Assembly: GCF_001956045.1 (NCBI RefSeq)
Contig: NZ_MRTH01000003.1
Span: forward strand, 62,001-126,000
Origin: Paenibacillus sp. FSL H7-0331
Lineage (GTDB): Bacteria; Bacillota; Bacilli; Paenibacillales; NBRC-103111
DNA length: 64,000 nucleotides
Direction of reading: 5' to 3'
Part shown: positions 25,405-35,216 of the stretch, one piece after another
Position numbering within the stretch: the stretch's first letter is position 1
Layout: each line of letters starts with the position of its first letter
Made by a program: the position numbers and the translations under genes
Notes under the pieces: generated by a model
Told to the model about the DNA's origin: nothing
The model's database searches: none
Seen by the model: the letters and a program-made list of their open reading frames with translations, nothing else

Positions 25405-27162
25405 TTACGATTTGGATTGATGCGGAACCAGTCGCTTTTGTTTCCGCTGCTCATTCAGAAGTTGTGTCATAAACTCCTGAATAGATTTCGTTTCCTCTGT
25501 CGCAAAAGCATTATGGGCGTGATTGCGAGTTTCGAGAGGATCCTCAGATAAATTATACATTTCGTATTCATCTGCGACTGGTTCTGTTTTGATAGAGATG
25601 CAATAAGTCTGGTAGCCACCCTCGGGATGCGGATAAACACTCCCAACAGGAGTGAAAGACTCATCCCGGATACCGGGATGGCTCCAAAATTGATCGTTGT
25701 CAAAGTAACGGGAAAATTTCCACAATTGCTGTTTATCATTTCTTGTGATACAGGCAATCACGGTTTCGATGTGATTGGGCTGAATAACGGAAGCATAGGG
25801 GATACCCAGCGGATTTACTTGATGTGGGCCGCGCGTCACATCGTCATCGGTCATAAAGTAAATCGGTTCATCCGCACGTTCACACTCGAAGCCGAACAGG
25901 CAGGGTGACAGGTCACGCCCGACAAAGGGGTGAACTTCGCTGAATTTTTGGCGCAATCTATTTTGAATGCCTTCCAGATCGGCGTCGGCCAATCCAAGCA
26001 TGGTTGGAATGATATCTAGATGACTTGTCAGTTTATCGAAATGTGCTTCTTGGGCAAATAATTGTTTGTTATGAATGATCAAAGGCACGTGAACGAATTC
26101 TTCGTAAGCACAATACCATTTCTGATGAAGGTAACCGTGAGCGCCAAGCAGGTCTCCGTGATCTGAAGTGAATATCACAATCGTTTCGTCATAAAATGAG
26201 GATTTGGTGAGGGATTCGAAAACCTTGAGCATTTGCTGATCGGCATTCTTTTGCAGCTGGTAGTACAGCTTACTGTAATGAGGCTGGTTAAATATGGGCT
26301 GCAACGCCCGTGGATATACATCACGATAGCTTGCCTGGCATCGAGGTTTTGTATGTAAAGGCTCCTGAATGGTTGGTGGTGGGCATGGCTGCGGCATGGG
26401 TTCCACAGCGAAATTAAACATAGGGTTATGGGCTGTCAGTGCTCCATACAATACAATATCGTGCGGGTTCACAAAGGAGGCTACAAGCAGCCAGGGCTCT
26501 AGATGCCCGTCGTTGCGTTTTTTGTGATCCAGTGATTCGATAAGCTCAACCACTTCTGCAGCATAGAATTCATCTCTGCCGCTGACTCCAATTCCAGCTG
26601 AAGAGGCGGAATTTTGGGGATTTTTCCCGTGTGGCTCCGGTCCAATCCAACTGGAGAATCCGAAGTCATCTAAAGGATCGGCATGAAGATATAAATCTTC
26701 TTTTTGCTTATTGGGTATGCCGGTTATGGGATCATAGCTTAATAGGCCATTGTGAGTGCCAGGAATGATAATATCTTCGTAGGAAACATGCCATTTCCCT
26801 TTATAATAGGTTTGGTAGCCTGCCTCCCGGAAATAATGGCCCATTGTTGGGACCGTGTTTCTGTTAAGCCAGAACATATCCGGATCGGAGGCTTCCTTGG
26901 CGATTCCATTAGTCTGACTGACACCATGAAGGGACGGATAATGTCCAGTAAATAATGTCGCTCGACTGGGACAGCAGGCAGCACTTCCGATATAATGCCG
27001 ATTGAACTCAAGTCCGTTCGTTCTTAGCAGCTCCTGCGTAACGAGATTGTGTGCACGCCATTCTCTGAGGTCACGGTTCTCATATACAGGGGGATACCTC
27101 TGCTCATCAACGAGTATAACAAGAAAATTAGGCTTCTGAATGTTCCTGATACGTGTCATCAT
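25405..27162 (-). CDS. Sulfatase (type I, Cys-type formylglycine motif)
   Basis: 585 residues from the ATG at 27162, preceded by GGCGGGG; a longer frame to 27477 would cover the divergent regulator and is not real. The activation motif C-x-P-x-R is Cys63-Cys-Pro-Ser-Arg67 followed by ATLFTGHYPS, so Cys63 would be oxidised to formylglycine. The first metal block is ILVDEQRYP (Asp19-Glu20, where many sulfatases have Asp-Asp), and the late block TSDHGDLLGAHG supplies further ligands. No signal peptide: a cytoplasmic sulfatase acting on imported sulfated sugar, or a related phosphohydrolase. Divergent from the YesN/YesM pair of a glycan locus, and likely part of it. Confidence 0.85.
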   Translation of the reverse strand: MMTRIRNIQKPNFLVILVDEQRYPPVYENRDLREWRAHNLVTQELLRTNGLEFNRHYIGSAACCPSRATLFTGHYPSLHGVSQTNGIAKEASDPDMFWLNRNTVPTMGHYFREAGYQTYYKGKWHVSYEDIIIPGTHNGLLSYDPITGIPNKQKEDLYLHADPLDDFGFSSWIGPEPHGKNPQNSASSAGIGVSGRDEFYAAEVVELIESLDHKKRNDGHLEPWLLVASFVNPHDIVLYGALTAHNPMFNFAVEPMPQPCPPPTIQEPLHTKPRCQASYRDVYPRALQPIFNQPHYSKLYYQLQKNADQQMLKVFESLTKSSFYDETIVIFTSDHGDLLGAHGYLHQKWYCAYEEFVHVPLIIHNKQLFAQEAHFDKLTSHLDIIPTMLGLADADLEGIQNRLRQKFSEVHPFVGRDLSPCLFGFECERADEPIYFMTDDDVTRGPHQVNPLGIPYASVIQPNHIETVIACITRNDKQQLWKFSRYFDNDQFWSHPGIRDESFTPVGSVYPHPEGGYQTYCISIKTEPVADEYEMYNLSEDPLETRNHAHNAFATEETKSIQEFMTQLLNEQRKQKRLVPHQSKS

Positions 27163-27277
27163 ACACCCCGCCTTTATGTCATGTCTAAGTAATATGCGGC
27201 AGGCTTTTGTCCTATGAAGATAGATGAATGGAACCTGCACAGAACTATAGTTCAAACTGGAAGTAGAAGGTGATTCG

Positions 27278-28819
27278 ATGTATAAGGCTTTGATCGTAGA
27301 TGATGAAAAAATCGAGCGGGAGGGTGTCAAGTTTTTAATCGAAAAACTAGAGCTGACCCTACAAACTGAGGAAGCGGAAAATGGTGTCAAAGCGCTGGAA
27401 TATTTGCAAACGCATGAGGTAGACATATTGTTCACCGATATCCGTATGCCGTTCATGGACGGGTTAGCGTTGGCCACGAAGGCAAAGATGCTTTATCCCA
27501 AGCTTAAGGTCATTATTGTAAGCGCATACGGTGATTTTGAATATGCTAAGCAAGCCATCCACATTCAGGTGGTCCACTATTTGTTGAAGCCTGTAGAAGT
27601 ATCCGAGTTTCTTGAGGTGGTTACGGAGGTTGTCCGTTTATGTGATGAGGATCGTGAGCAGAGGGCAAGATCGCAGCAGTTGCAGCAAGTGTACGAAATC
27701 GGGAATCGATATGTGCAGGAGCAAATGCTGTTTGATTTACTCTATGGAACCCAGTCTGCAGACAAGGTTGGAACTGCACTGAATCATCAAGGCTGGCTAA
27801 AGGAGGGTACGACATTTCGGCTCCTTCTTTTGGATACACGGAAGAAATTATTCGATACAGTCGGGGAAGGGTTACAATTGCAATTGACAAGTGCACTCCC
27901 ATGGGATTGTATGTATTTGAACCTGAATGAGTATCAAAGCGTGCTTTTCGTGCGGTTAGAGGGGACTTGGGACAAGACGCAGCTGGAGCCATACGGAAAG
28001 AAGCTTCAGGAGTTTCTCATAGCACATTACGAAGCCGATAGTGTGATCGTATTCAGTGGCTTACTGAACGATCTTCAACTGGTTCCTGCCGAATATCAGG
28101 AGATGGAGAAGATATTGGAATGCAAATTTTTCTTGCCTGCATCGGCTGTATTGTTTTCGGAGGTTATGTGTACATCCCTACAGGATGTGCCAGCGGACCT
28201 CAACAATATGCTTGAGGAAATATCACGGTATATCAGCTACAGTGAGTCTCATTTGATACTGGACGCGATAGAGAGACTGTTTACAGAGCTGCACTTCAAC
28301 AACCAATTATCTACCATTTATGTTAAATACATATGTGCCGAAGTTGCCAAAAAATATGTCGATAGCTTCAATCGTGACACGAACATGTCATTTCAATGGT
28401 TTGCCGAACAAATATTTAAGTCAGGCAGCCTGATGCAGCTCAAGGATTTAATGATCCAACTGGTTGAAGAGAGGTCGAAGCCAGCAGTCGAGCCTTCCAG
28501 AAAGGTGATCGGTGAGGTTCTTAAATGGATTCACCGTGATTATCAAAAGGATATAGGCCTGGAATCCCTGGCGGACAAAGCAGGCTTGTCTCCGAGCTAC
28601 TTAAGCCATCTGTTCAAGAAAGAAACCGGCTCCAGTCTCATCAAGTACATAACCAGCTATCGGTTGGAAAAAGCAGGTGAGCTGCTTCGGACCACCAATA
28701 TGAAAATTGCCGATATTACCAATGAGGTGGGTTATACGAGCTTCGCTTACTTTTGTTCCATATTCAAAAATTATTACGGCAAAACCCCCGCCAAATACAG
28801 GGAAGGGGATTCCGTATGA
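27278..28819 (+). CDS. Response regulator, YesN type (REC plus AraC HTH)
   Basis: 513 residues, ATG behind GAAGGTGA. Receiver domain 1-120 with acidic pair Asp8-Asp9, phospho-acceptor Asp54 (FTDIRMP) and LLKPVE Lys; a middle region of about 280 residues; C-terminal AraC double HTH from about 415 (IGLESLADKAGLSPSYLSHLFKKETG and IADITNEVGYTSFAYFCSIFK, key blocks). Pairs with the kinase whose ATG overlaps its stop (ATGA). Expected to switch on the transporter operon that starts at about 30.6 kb when the cognate glycan is sensed. A GAACTATAGTTC palindrome lies 25 bases upstream. Confidence 0.92.
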   Translation: MYKALIVDDEKIEREGVKFLIEKLELTLQTEEAENGVKALEYLQTHEVDILFTDIRMPFMDGLALATKAKMLYPKLKVIIVSAYGDFEYAKQAIHIQVVHYLLKPVEVSEFLEVVTEVVRLCDEDREQRARSQQLQQVYEIGNRYVQEQMLFDLLYGTQSADKVGTALNHQGWLKEGTTFRLLLLDTRKKLFDTVGEGLQLQLTSALPWDCMYLNLNEYQSVLFVRLEGTWDKTQLEPYGKKLQEFLIAHYEADSVIVFSGLLNDLQLVPAEYQEMEKILECKFFLPASAVLFSEVMCTSLQDVPADLNNMLEEISRYISYSESHLILDAIERLFTELHFNNQLSTIYVKYICAEVAKKYVDSFNRDTNMSFQWFAEQIFKSGSLMQLKDLMIQLVEERSKPAVEPSRKVIGEVLKWIHRDYQKDIGLESLADKAGLSPSYLSHLFKKETGSSLIKYITSYRLEKAGELLRTTNMKIADITNEVGYTSFAYFCSIFKNYYGKTPAKYREGDSV

Positions 28820-30534
28820 GTCACCCACTGCACATGTTCAGAAATATGCGTTTCAAGCAAAAGCTCATTCTATCTTATCTGATCGTAAGCTTAATTCCAA
28901 TAGCGCTATTGGGTACTTATTCTTATAATCAGTCCAAGCTGTTTCTTCGTAAGCAGGCCGTCCAAGGCTTACAGGATACGGTAGGTACGATGGCAAGAGG
29001 CATGAACGAAAAGACGGTGCAATACGAGCGAACGGTCGACTCCGTTGTGATGAATACAGGACTTCAGCGTATTTTTGGTACCCAATATAAAAGTCTCACG
29101 CTGCTTTCCGAAGATTTAAGAAAGTATGTGGACCCTTATTTCAGCATGATCAAGAGCTTGAATAAAGACATGCTGCAGCTCACCGTATATATGCCCGATA
29201 CTATGCCAGAATATGGCGATTCCATCCTTTCACTGAACAGACTAAAGGGTAATAGTCTATGGTATAACACTGCCATGCAGCAAAAGCAAACGGGTTGGTA
29301 TCATAATAATGACGAACTCGTTGTGTATCGACAATTTCCGACAATACTTTATAACAATATGGAAGGTATTTTGTATTTGAAATTGAACAAGGAACTTTTT
29401 TTTGAGTCGCTTTCGTCGGTCTCTTCGATTGATTCGGCTCGTGACGGACTTTTTATTTCCGATGGGCAGCACAATGTCGTCTATTTCAATCACCGTGACG
29501 CTGCCATATTTCAACAACAAATCATACAGCTGCCAACACAGCCTGAGAATACAGCCGATATCGAGGGCATTCGATATATTGTAATTAATGTTCCTCTTCA
29601 TCATTCCGATTGGACGCTTCATTATTATATACCGGAGCAGGACATATCGATGGATGCTACCAGCATTGTCAAGGCAACGGTCATACTCCTTATTGCCTGT
29701 ATCGCCATATTGTTCGCGCTCATTTGGATATTTTCACACACCATGATCAAACGGATTTATCATTTGAACAAACTGATGAAACAAGTTCAGTACGGAAATA
29801 TGCAATTGGACATACGCAGCGAGAACAGGGACGAAATCGGTGAATTAACGAATCGCTTCGGCAGCATGCTGTTTCGTATTAATGAACTGGTGACAGAAGT
29901 ATATCAAAACAAAATTATTCAAAAGGAAGCAGAGTTTAAAGCGCTGCAGGCCCAAATTAATCCTCACTTTTTGTACAATACGTTATCTATCATCAACTGG
30001 AAGTCGCTGAAGATTGGCGCAACCGATATTAGCCATGTCGTGACTACACTATCCCGATTTTACAGAACCTCTCTAAACCGGGGAGAAAGCATGACTACCG
30101 TCAGGGATGAGCTGCAGAACACCCAGTCGTTTGTGGAAATTCAATCCGTAATGCACGATCATAGCTTTGATGTGAGCTATCATATCGATGATGAGGTGTA
30201 TCAATACGATACGGTGAATTTATCGATACAGCCGCTTGTTGAAAATGCGATCATGCATGGGATCGATCAGAAACAAAATGGCAGAGGGCAGCTGATAATC
30301 ACCGTTCGAGCCCATAAGGAATGGATCGAGTTTGTGGTGGAAGACAATGGACCCGGCATCCCAAAGGAAATACAGGACGATATTTTGATTAAACAATCCA
30401 AGGGCTATGGGTTAAAAAATGTGAATGAGCGGATTAAGCTCGTGTTCGGTGAAGAGTATGGCATAACGGTATTCAGTGAATATGGACAAGGGACTGCAAT
30501 GATCATGACCATTCCCAAATATAGAAAGCAATAA
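28816..30534 (+). CDS. Sensor histidine kinase, YesM type
   Basis: 572 residues from ATG 28816, overlapping the regulator stop by four bases and preceded by GGAAGGGGA. First membrane helix about 16-36 (LILSYLIVSLIPIALLG), an extracytoplasmic sensing region to about 285, second helix ending at SHTMIKR, HAMP linker, then the His_kinase block with phospho-His in QAQINPHFLYNTL and the ATPase N box VENAIMHGID and VEDNGPGIP. It senses an extracellular ligand, or the loaded binding protein, and phosphorylates the preceding regulator. Confidence 0.92.
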   Translation: MSHPLHMFRNMRFKQKLILSYLIVSLIPIALLGTYSYNQSKLFLRKQAVQGLQDTVGTMARGMNEKTVQYERTVDSVVMNTGLQRIFGTQYKSLTLLSEDLRKYVDPYFSMIKSLNKDMLQLTVYMPDTMPEYGDSILSLNRLKGNSLWYNTAMQQKQTGWYHNNDELVVYRQFPTILYNNMEGILYLKLNKELFFESLSSVSSIDSARDGLFISDGQHNVVYFNHRDAAIFQQQIIQLPTQPENTADIEGIRYIVINVPLHHSDWTLHYYIPEQDISMDATSIVKATVILLIACIAILFALIWIFSHTMIKRIYHLNKLMKQVQYGNMQLDIRSENRDEIGELTNRFGSMLFRINELVTEVYQNKIIQKEAEFKALQAQINPHFLYNTLSIINWKSLKIGATDISHVVTTLSRFYRTSLNRGESMTTVRDELQNTQSFVEIQSVMHDHSFDVSYHIDDEVYQYDTVNLSIQPLVENAIMHGIDQKQNGRGQLIITVRAHKEWIEFVVEDNGPGIPKEIQDDILIKQSKGYGLKNVNERIKLVFGEEYGITVFSEYGQGTAMIMTIPKYRKQ

Positions 30535-30581
30535 AACGATAATTTTCAAAAAAATCTGATAATTAAAATAAAACGGCGCTG

Positions 30582-30617
30582 TGCTATATTAATAAACAAG
30601 AATGAATGCGCATTCAT
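30582..30617 (+). promoter_or_regulatory. Promoter with adjacent 16-bp palindrome before the glycan transporter operon
   Basis: TGCTATATT (30582-30590) is an extended -10, with a weak TTAAAA at 30563-30568 as -35. Twelve bases downstream, at about the transcription start, lies the perfect palindrome ATGAATGCGCATTCAT (30602-30617). Its core TGAATGCGCATTCA resembles a cre site with two mismatches. A repressor there would block start of transcription. The regulator-kinase pair upstream and the transporter thus seem to be separate units. Confidence 0.55.
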
Positions 30618-30646
30618 AACTTATATAGCTGGAAAGGAGAGAGATT

Positions 30647-31609
30647 ATTATTGCACGAATCATAGCAGCCAATCAGAGTACTGAAACCGTCTCGAGGACG
30701 AAAAGTGAGTTCAGAAAGAAGCTAAAAAATTATCAGGTTCTCTACTTTATGCTGCTGCCGGGTCTGCTGTACTTTATTATTTTTCATTATGTTCCGATGT
30801 ACGGTGTTGTCCTCGCTTTCAAAAATTTTAAAATTATGCAGGGCATTATGGCCAGTCCTTGGGTCGGACTTGAGCATTTTTACAAAGTATTCGCCGATCC
30901 GAATTTTTATCGAGTCTTGAACAATACCCTTATCATCAGCCTTTATAAAATCGTATTCGCCTTCCCCATTCCAATTGTTTTCGCCCTTCTGCTAAGTGAA
31001 ATTACAAGTGAGCGGTTTAAAAAGCTGGTCCAGACGATTTCGTATTTGCCGCATTTTATGTCCTGGGTCATTATGGCAGGTATTTTTATCAGCATTTTTT
31101 CATTGAATGGTCCTGTCAACGCCATAATCAAGCTGTTTGGTGCTGATCCGGTATTGTTTATGGCAGATGACCGTTATTTCCGTACGATCCTGATCCTCAC
31201 GGACATTTACCAAGGCTTCGGCTGGGGCTCGATCGTTTATTTTGCCGCCATCGCCGGGATCGACCCACAGCTTCAGGAAGCAGCTATCATGGACGGAGCC
31301 AACCGATTTAAAAGAATGATCTATATTACGATACCGATGCTGTTACCCGTTATTTCCATCATGCTCATTCTACGGATGGCGCACGTACTGGATGCCGGAT
31401 TCGATCAAATTTTCAACATGTATAATCCTAAAGTATATGGAGTATCGGACATACTGGATACTTTCGTTTATAGAAAAGGATTGGTGGAAACGAACTACAG
31501 CTACGCGACGGCGGTTGGCCTTTTTAAATCTGTTGTTGCTCTTGTGCTCATCGTACTCGTCAATAAAGCAGTGCATATGATGGGAGGAAAGGATCATACC
31601 ATTTGGTAA
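30647..31609 (+). CDS. ABC polysaccharide permease, LplB-like, apparently starting at ATT
   Basis: 320 residues if it begins at ATT 30647. The frame is open from a TAG at 30626 and contains no ATG/GTG/TTG until ATG 30749, which falls exactly at the first membrane helix (LLPGLLYFIIFHYVPMYG) and lacks a ribosome binding site. GGAAAGGAGAG at 30631-30641 is followed by three ATT codons (30644, 30647, 30650), then ARIIAANQSTETVSRTKSEF, a hydrophilic head as LplB relatives have. Docking loop is EAAIMDGANRFKRMIYI. A lost G after the third ATT (making TTG GCA) is an alternative. Function: importer channel for a complex oligosaccharide, using a shared ATPase. Confidence 0.85.
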   Translation: MIARIIAANQSTETVSRTKSEFRKKLKNYQVLYFMLLPGLLYFIIFHYVPMYGVVLAFKNFKIMQGIMASPWVGLEHFYKVFADPNFYRVLNNTLIISLYKIVFAFPIPIVFALLLSEITSERFKKLVQTISYLPHFMSWVIMAGIFISIFSLNGPVNAIIKLFGADPVLFMADDRYFRTILILTDIYQGFGWGSIVYFAAIAGIDPQLQEAAIMDGANRFKRMIYITIPMLLPVISIMLILRMAHVLDAGFDQIFNMYNPKVYGVSDILDTFVYRKGLVETNYSYATAVGLFKSVVALVLIVLVNKAVHMMGGKDHTIW

Positions 31610-31639
31610 TTCAGCGTATCTGATGGAGGCATGCAGACT

Positions 31640-32527
31640 ATGATAAAAACGAAAAAAACGTCCGCAGAGAAGATAGGCGAATTCTCGTTGTATTTGCTCA
31701 TGATCGTGATCACAGTGATAACCTTGTATCCGTTTTGGAACCAAGTGATTACGTCGATCAGTGCGGAAAGCACCTTATACACAACTGGTATGCTTCTTCT
31801 CCCAAGCAAGCTTTCCTTTGAAAGCTATCATGTGATTTTTCAATATAAAGCGATATGGACCGGCTATGGAAATACGATATTGCGTACGATCCTCGGCGTA
31901 GGTCTCAGTCTGTTCTTCACTGCGTTGTTCGCTTATCCCTTATCCAAAAAGGACCTGCCGTACAATCGCACGATCACCTCGTTCGTCTTGTTCACCATGC
32001 TGTTCAGCGGAGGTTTGATTCCCAATTATTTGCTCGTTAAGCAGCTGGGTATCTTTAATTCGGTCTGGGCACTTGTGCTGCCGAGTATGATCAGTGCCTT
32101 TAATACATTAATAATGAGAAATTTTTTCAGGTCTATACCGGACAGCCTGGAGGAATCTGCACGTGTGGACGGCGCCGGGTACTTTTTTATTTTTCGTAAA
32201 ATTATCGTACCACTTTCCAAACCGGTGCTGGCTACCGTGGCCTTGTGGATTGCGGTTAACCATTGGAATGCCTGGTTCGATGCTATGATTTATATTACCG
32301 ATTCGAAAAAGCAGGTACTGCAGGTTGTGCTCAGAAAAATCATCGTGGACAATAATATGGACCAGCTGAACACGATGCTGTATCAGTTTGATCAGAAGGA
32401 TATGTTTTCCACGCGCCAGCTGCAGGCTACAGTCATCATGTTCTCGGTCCTGCCGATGCTCGTGATCTATCCTTTTGTGCAAAAGTATTTTGTCAAAGGC
32501 ATCATGATCGGTGCGGTTAAAGGGTGA
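31640..32527 (+). CDS. ABC polysaccharide permease, LplC-like
   Basis: 295 residues from ATG 31640; GGAGG lies 10 bases before it but only one base before the ATG at 31631. Six membrane helices beginning LYLLMIVITVITLYPFWNQVI; docking loop SARVDGAGYFFIFRKIIVPL. The C terminus PFVQKYFVKGIMIGAVKG is the family hallmark. Partner of the preceding permease. Confidence 0.9.
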   Translation: MIKTKKTSAEKIGEFSLYLLMIVITVITLYPFWNQVITSISAESTLYTTGMLLLPSKLSFESYHVIFQYKAIWTGYGNTILRTILGVGLSLFFTALFAYPLSKKDLPYNRTITSFVLFTMLFSGGLIPNYLLVKQLGIFNSVWALVLPSMISAFNTLIMRNFFRSIPDSLEESARVDGAGYFFIFRKIIVPLSKPVLATVALWIAVNHWNAWFDAMIYITDSKKQVLQVVLRKIIVDNNMDQLNTMLYQFDQKDMFSTRQLQATVIMFSVLPMLVIYPFVQKYFVKGIMIGAVKG

Positions 32528-32566
32528 TTAAGATTCCAGAATACGACTAAAGAAAGGGTGGTTTTT

Positions 32567-34150
32567 ATGAAAATAATAATGCCGTTGACGTTAAGTGCAG
32601 TCTTAATGGGAGCAGTTCTTGCAGGCTGCAGTTCGGAAACAAGCACAGCCGGGGAAAAAACCGAAGCACCCCAGGCAGACAAAAAATACAAGCTGACCTA
32701 TCTGAATCAAAATTTTGATAAAACGGTCAAGGATTCATACGCCGTTAAATATGTACAGCAAAAATTCAACGTTGAAGTGGAGCAGCTTCCAAGATCCAAG
32801 GATAATTTCAAGGATGAGCTCCTGCTGAAGGTGGCTTCCGGGGAAATTCCGGATGTATGGGTGGACCTGGGCTTTCCCGAATACGAAAAGCTTGTCAATC
32901 AGGGCGCAGTAGCGGAGATTCCCCAGGAGCTTATCGAGAAAAACGCCCCGCGTTATTGGGCCTGGCTGAAGAAGCACCTCGGTGATGATCCGTTGAAGCT
33001 GTACCGAAGAGACGGCAAAAACTATTCGATGCCGATCATCCAGACGCTGGGTCCCGACCGTACTGTCGTAAGTCTCCGTAAGGACTGGCTTGACAATGTA
33101 GGGATTACGAAAAATCCCGAGACATTGGAAGAATTTGAAGATGCCATGCGCAAATTCCGCAACAATGATCCCGACAAGAACGGCAAAAAGGATACGTACG
33201 GATGGACAGGTCAAGCTGCAGGGATTAAAGATATATTCAGTCCTGTATTTGGTGCATTCGGAGTGTTCCCCGGTACGTTTACCGATAAGAACGGTAAGAT
33301 TATTCGGGGTGAAATTGAGCCAGGTGCCAAGCAGGCTCTTGCGCTGCTCAATAAATGGTACAAGGAGGAGCTGATCGATCCCGAATTCGTGTTGAATAAA
33401 GGCCCGAATGTGGACGATAAGGTCATTTCCAGCAAAGTCGGAATTGTCACTGGTTCCTGGTATCAGTTTATACAGAGGGCGGCTTTTTTTGATGGCAAGT
33501 ATTATGAGAAGCTTCGTGCCAATGTGCCGAATGCCAGCTGGTTATTGACAGCGGGGCCTAAGGGACCGGACGGTCAGCAGGGCACCGTGCAGTTAAATCC
33601 GATTGCAAGCTCCGGTGGACAATTCGGCAAGCATATGGAAAAAGATAAAGGAAAGATGGCCAAATATTTGCAGGTTGCCGATGCAACTGCCTTCGATGCG
33701 GAGACATTTGAAAATATCGTTTACGGAGAAAAAGGAAAAACCTACAAAAAGGGTGATAAAGGCGATTATATTTACCTGCCTCCTTATGATAAAGAAGAGG
33801 AACAGATCAAGTTCGGGATTGGACAGCAGTATACGTTCGTAGGTAAATCATTCAACGATTATGAATTTCAAACTCCGTACATGACCCTTAATGAGATGAT
33901 GCCTATCCGCAGAGCAAATGAACATATAGGTAAAGGTAAATATGATATTTTACAGCCGATTCAAATACCCGCATATAACGAAAATATCGATACGCTTGAT
34001 CAAATGACGCTAAAATATTTTATCGATATGATTACCGGACAGCGACCTGTCAGTGATTTTGATAAGTATGTTGAAGAGTGGAAAAAAGCGGGCGGTTCCA
34101 AGGTAATGGAAGAGGCCCAGAAGAAGTACGAGGAGAACTTCAAGAAGTAA
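32567..34150 (+). CDS. Extracellular solute-binding lipoprotein, LplA-like
   Basis: 527 residues from ATG 32567 behind AAAGGGTGG. Lipoprotein signal with lipobox VLAGC. The mature part shows the LplA-type pattern KLTYLNQNFDKTVKDSYAV, the calcium-loop-like DPDKNGKKDTYGWTG, and many aromatic residues for sugar stacking. Long binding proteins of this type (500 and more residues) take up large or branched oligosaccharides. It delivers the sugar to the two preceding permeases. No ATPase gene in the operon. Confidence 0.9.
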   Translation: MKIIMPLTLSAVLMGAVLAGCSSETSTAGEKTEAPQADKKYKLTYLNQNFDKTVKDSYAVKYVQQKFNVEVEQLPRSKDNFKDELLLKVASGEIPDVWVDLGFPEYEKLVNQGAVAEIPQELIEKNAPRYWAWLKKHLGDDPLKLYRRDGKNYSMPIIQTLGPDRTVVSLRKDWLDNVGITKNPETLEEFEDAMRKFRNNDPDKNGKKDTYGWTGQAAGIKDIFSPVFGAFGVFPGTFTDKNGKIIRGEIEPGAKQALALLNKWYKEELIDPEFVLNKGPNVDDKVISSKVGIVTGSWYQFIQRAAFFDGKYYEKLRANVPNASWLLTAGPKGPDGQQGTVQLNPIASSGGQFGKHMEKDKGKMAKYLQVADATAFDAETFENIVYGEKGKTYKKGDKGDYIYLPPYDKEEEQIKFGIGQQYTFVGKSFNDYEFQTPYMTLNEMMPIRRANEHIGKGKYDILQPIQIPAYNENIDTLDQMTLKYFIDMITGQRPVSDFDKYVEEWKKAGGSKVMEEAQKKYEENFKK

Positions 34151-34177
34151 TATGCTGATGGGGGAGGGTGGACGGCT

Positions 34178-35197
34178 TTGGAACCATTAAAAGTGATTCA
34201 AATCGGCGTTGGGGGATTCGGCAGATCCTGGCTGAAAACTGTACTTAAGGAACCGGATGTCGATCTGGTAGCTATCGTGGATGTTGCCGATGAAAATTTG
34301 AAATATGCGGGAGAGCTTCTACAAGACAAGGCCATACCGATGTTCCACGATCATAATGAGGCACTGAGCAGCGTACAGGCGGATGCAGTCATGATCATTA
34401 CGCCACCGCAGACGCACATGACAATTGCCTTCGATGTGATGAAAGCAGGCCTTCATATATTTCTGGAGAAACCTCTTACTTATTCATTCGAGGACGCAGT
34501 GGAGTTTGTTCGCAAGTATGAGCGATATGACAAGAAAGTGATGATTAATCAGAACTATCGCTGGACCCCCGAGATTCAGGCGATGAAGCAGGCAATTGCG
34601 AACGGCTCCATTGGAGACATCGGATATATCGACTATAACTTCAGAAGGCTGCACAATTCGAATGTCGATACATGGCGCGTACATTCCGGGGAATTTTTGT
34701 TCACTGATGTCAGCATTCACCACTTCGATCTGATCCGATATTTACTGGAATCTGAGCCAGAGTATGTCACCGCACATGGCATTCGTCCATCCTGGAGCTG
34801 GTGTGAAGGCATTACAGTGGGCAGTGCAATCTTCGAATTTCCTAAGGGCGTACTGATGAATTACTTCGGAAGCTTGTCCGACTTCGGATCTTCCACTACC
34901 TGGAACGGTGAGATCCGCATAACTGGAAGTGAAGGCGCAGTCGAGCTATGTAATGATATTCCGTATTTGAGCGGGAAGGGTGGAGAGAGGCAGGATCTTC
35001 CTTTACCCCAAATGCAGTACAGCAGTCAAGGCTATTCGCTGCACCAGTTCATTTATTCGATACGGCATGATACGCGACCCGATACCGATCTGATGGACAA
35101 TATTAAGAGCCATCTTATGGTGCATACGGTCATCCAATCCATTCACCGCAATGAACGGGTGGCATATGACGACTACCTTCAAGCGCTGAATCCATAA
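34178..35197 (+). CDS. Gfo/Idh/MocA-family NAD(P)-dependent sugar oxidoreductase
   Basis: 339 residues, TTG start after GGGGGAGGGTGG. Rossmann GVGGFGRSW near the N terminus, then ITPPQTHMTIAFDVMKAGLHIFLEKPL with the active EKP lysine, and a C-terminal alpha/beta substrate domain (LFTDVSIHHFDLIRYLL, with the usual His). Enzymes of this family oxidise or epimerise sugars, or as glycosidase partners act at C3. Placed between transporter and glycosidases, it probably processes a released unusual sugar. Confidence 0.9.
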   Translation: MEPLKVIQIGVGGFGRSWLKTVLKEPDVDLVAIVDVADENLKYAGELLQDKAIPMFHDHNEALSSVQADAVMIITPPQTHMTIAFDVMKAGLHIFLEKPLTYSFEDAVEFVRKYERYDKKVMINQNYRWTPEIQAMKQAIANGSIGDIGYIDYNFRRLHNSNVDTWRVHSGEFLFTDVSIHHFDLIRYLLESEPEYVTAHGIRPSWSWCEGITVGSAIFEFPKGVLMNYFGSLSDFGSSTTWNGEIRITGSEGAVELCNDIPYLSGKGGERQDLPLPQMQYSSQGYSLHQFIYSIRHDTRPDTDLMDNIKSHLMVHTVIQSIHRNERVAYDDYLQALNP

Positions 35198-35216
35198 AAA
35201 TTGGGAAGGTGTTACC

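Noticed and set aside
27242..27253. Palindrome GAACTATAGTTC before the first YesN gene
   Set aside because: Perfect but only 12 bases and AT-rich in the centre; a chance occurrence is plausible and no second copy was seen, so it is noted only in the gene entry.
27163..27477. N-terminal extension of the sulfatase frame over the response-regulator gene
   Set aside because: The ATG at 27162 has a ribosome binding site and is followed at once by the sulfatase fold; the extension is low-complexity and overlaps the divergent gene.
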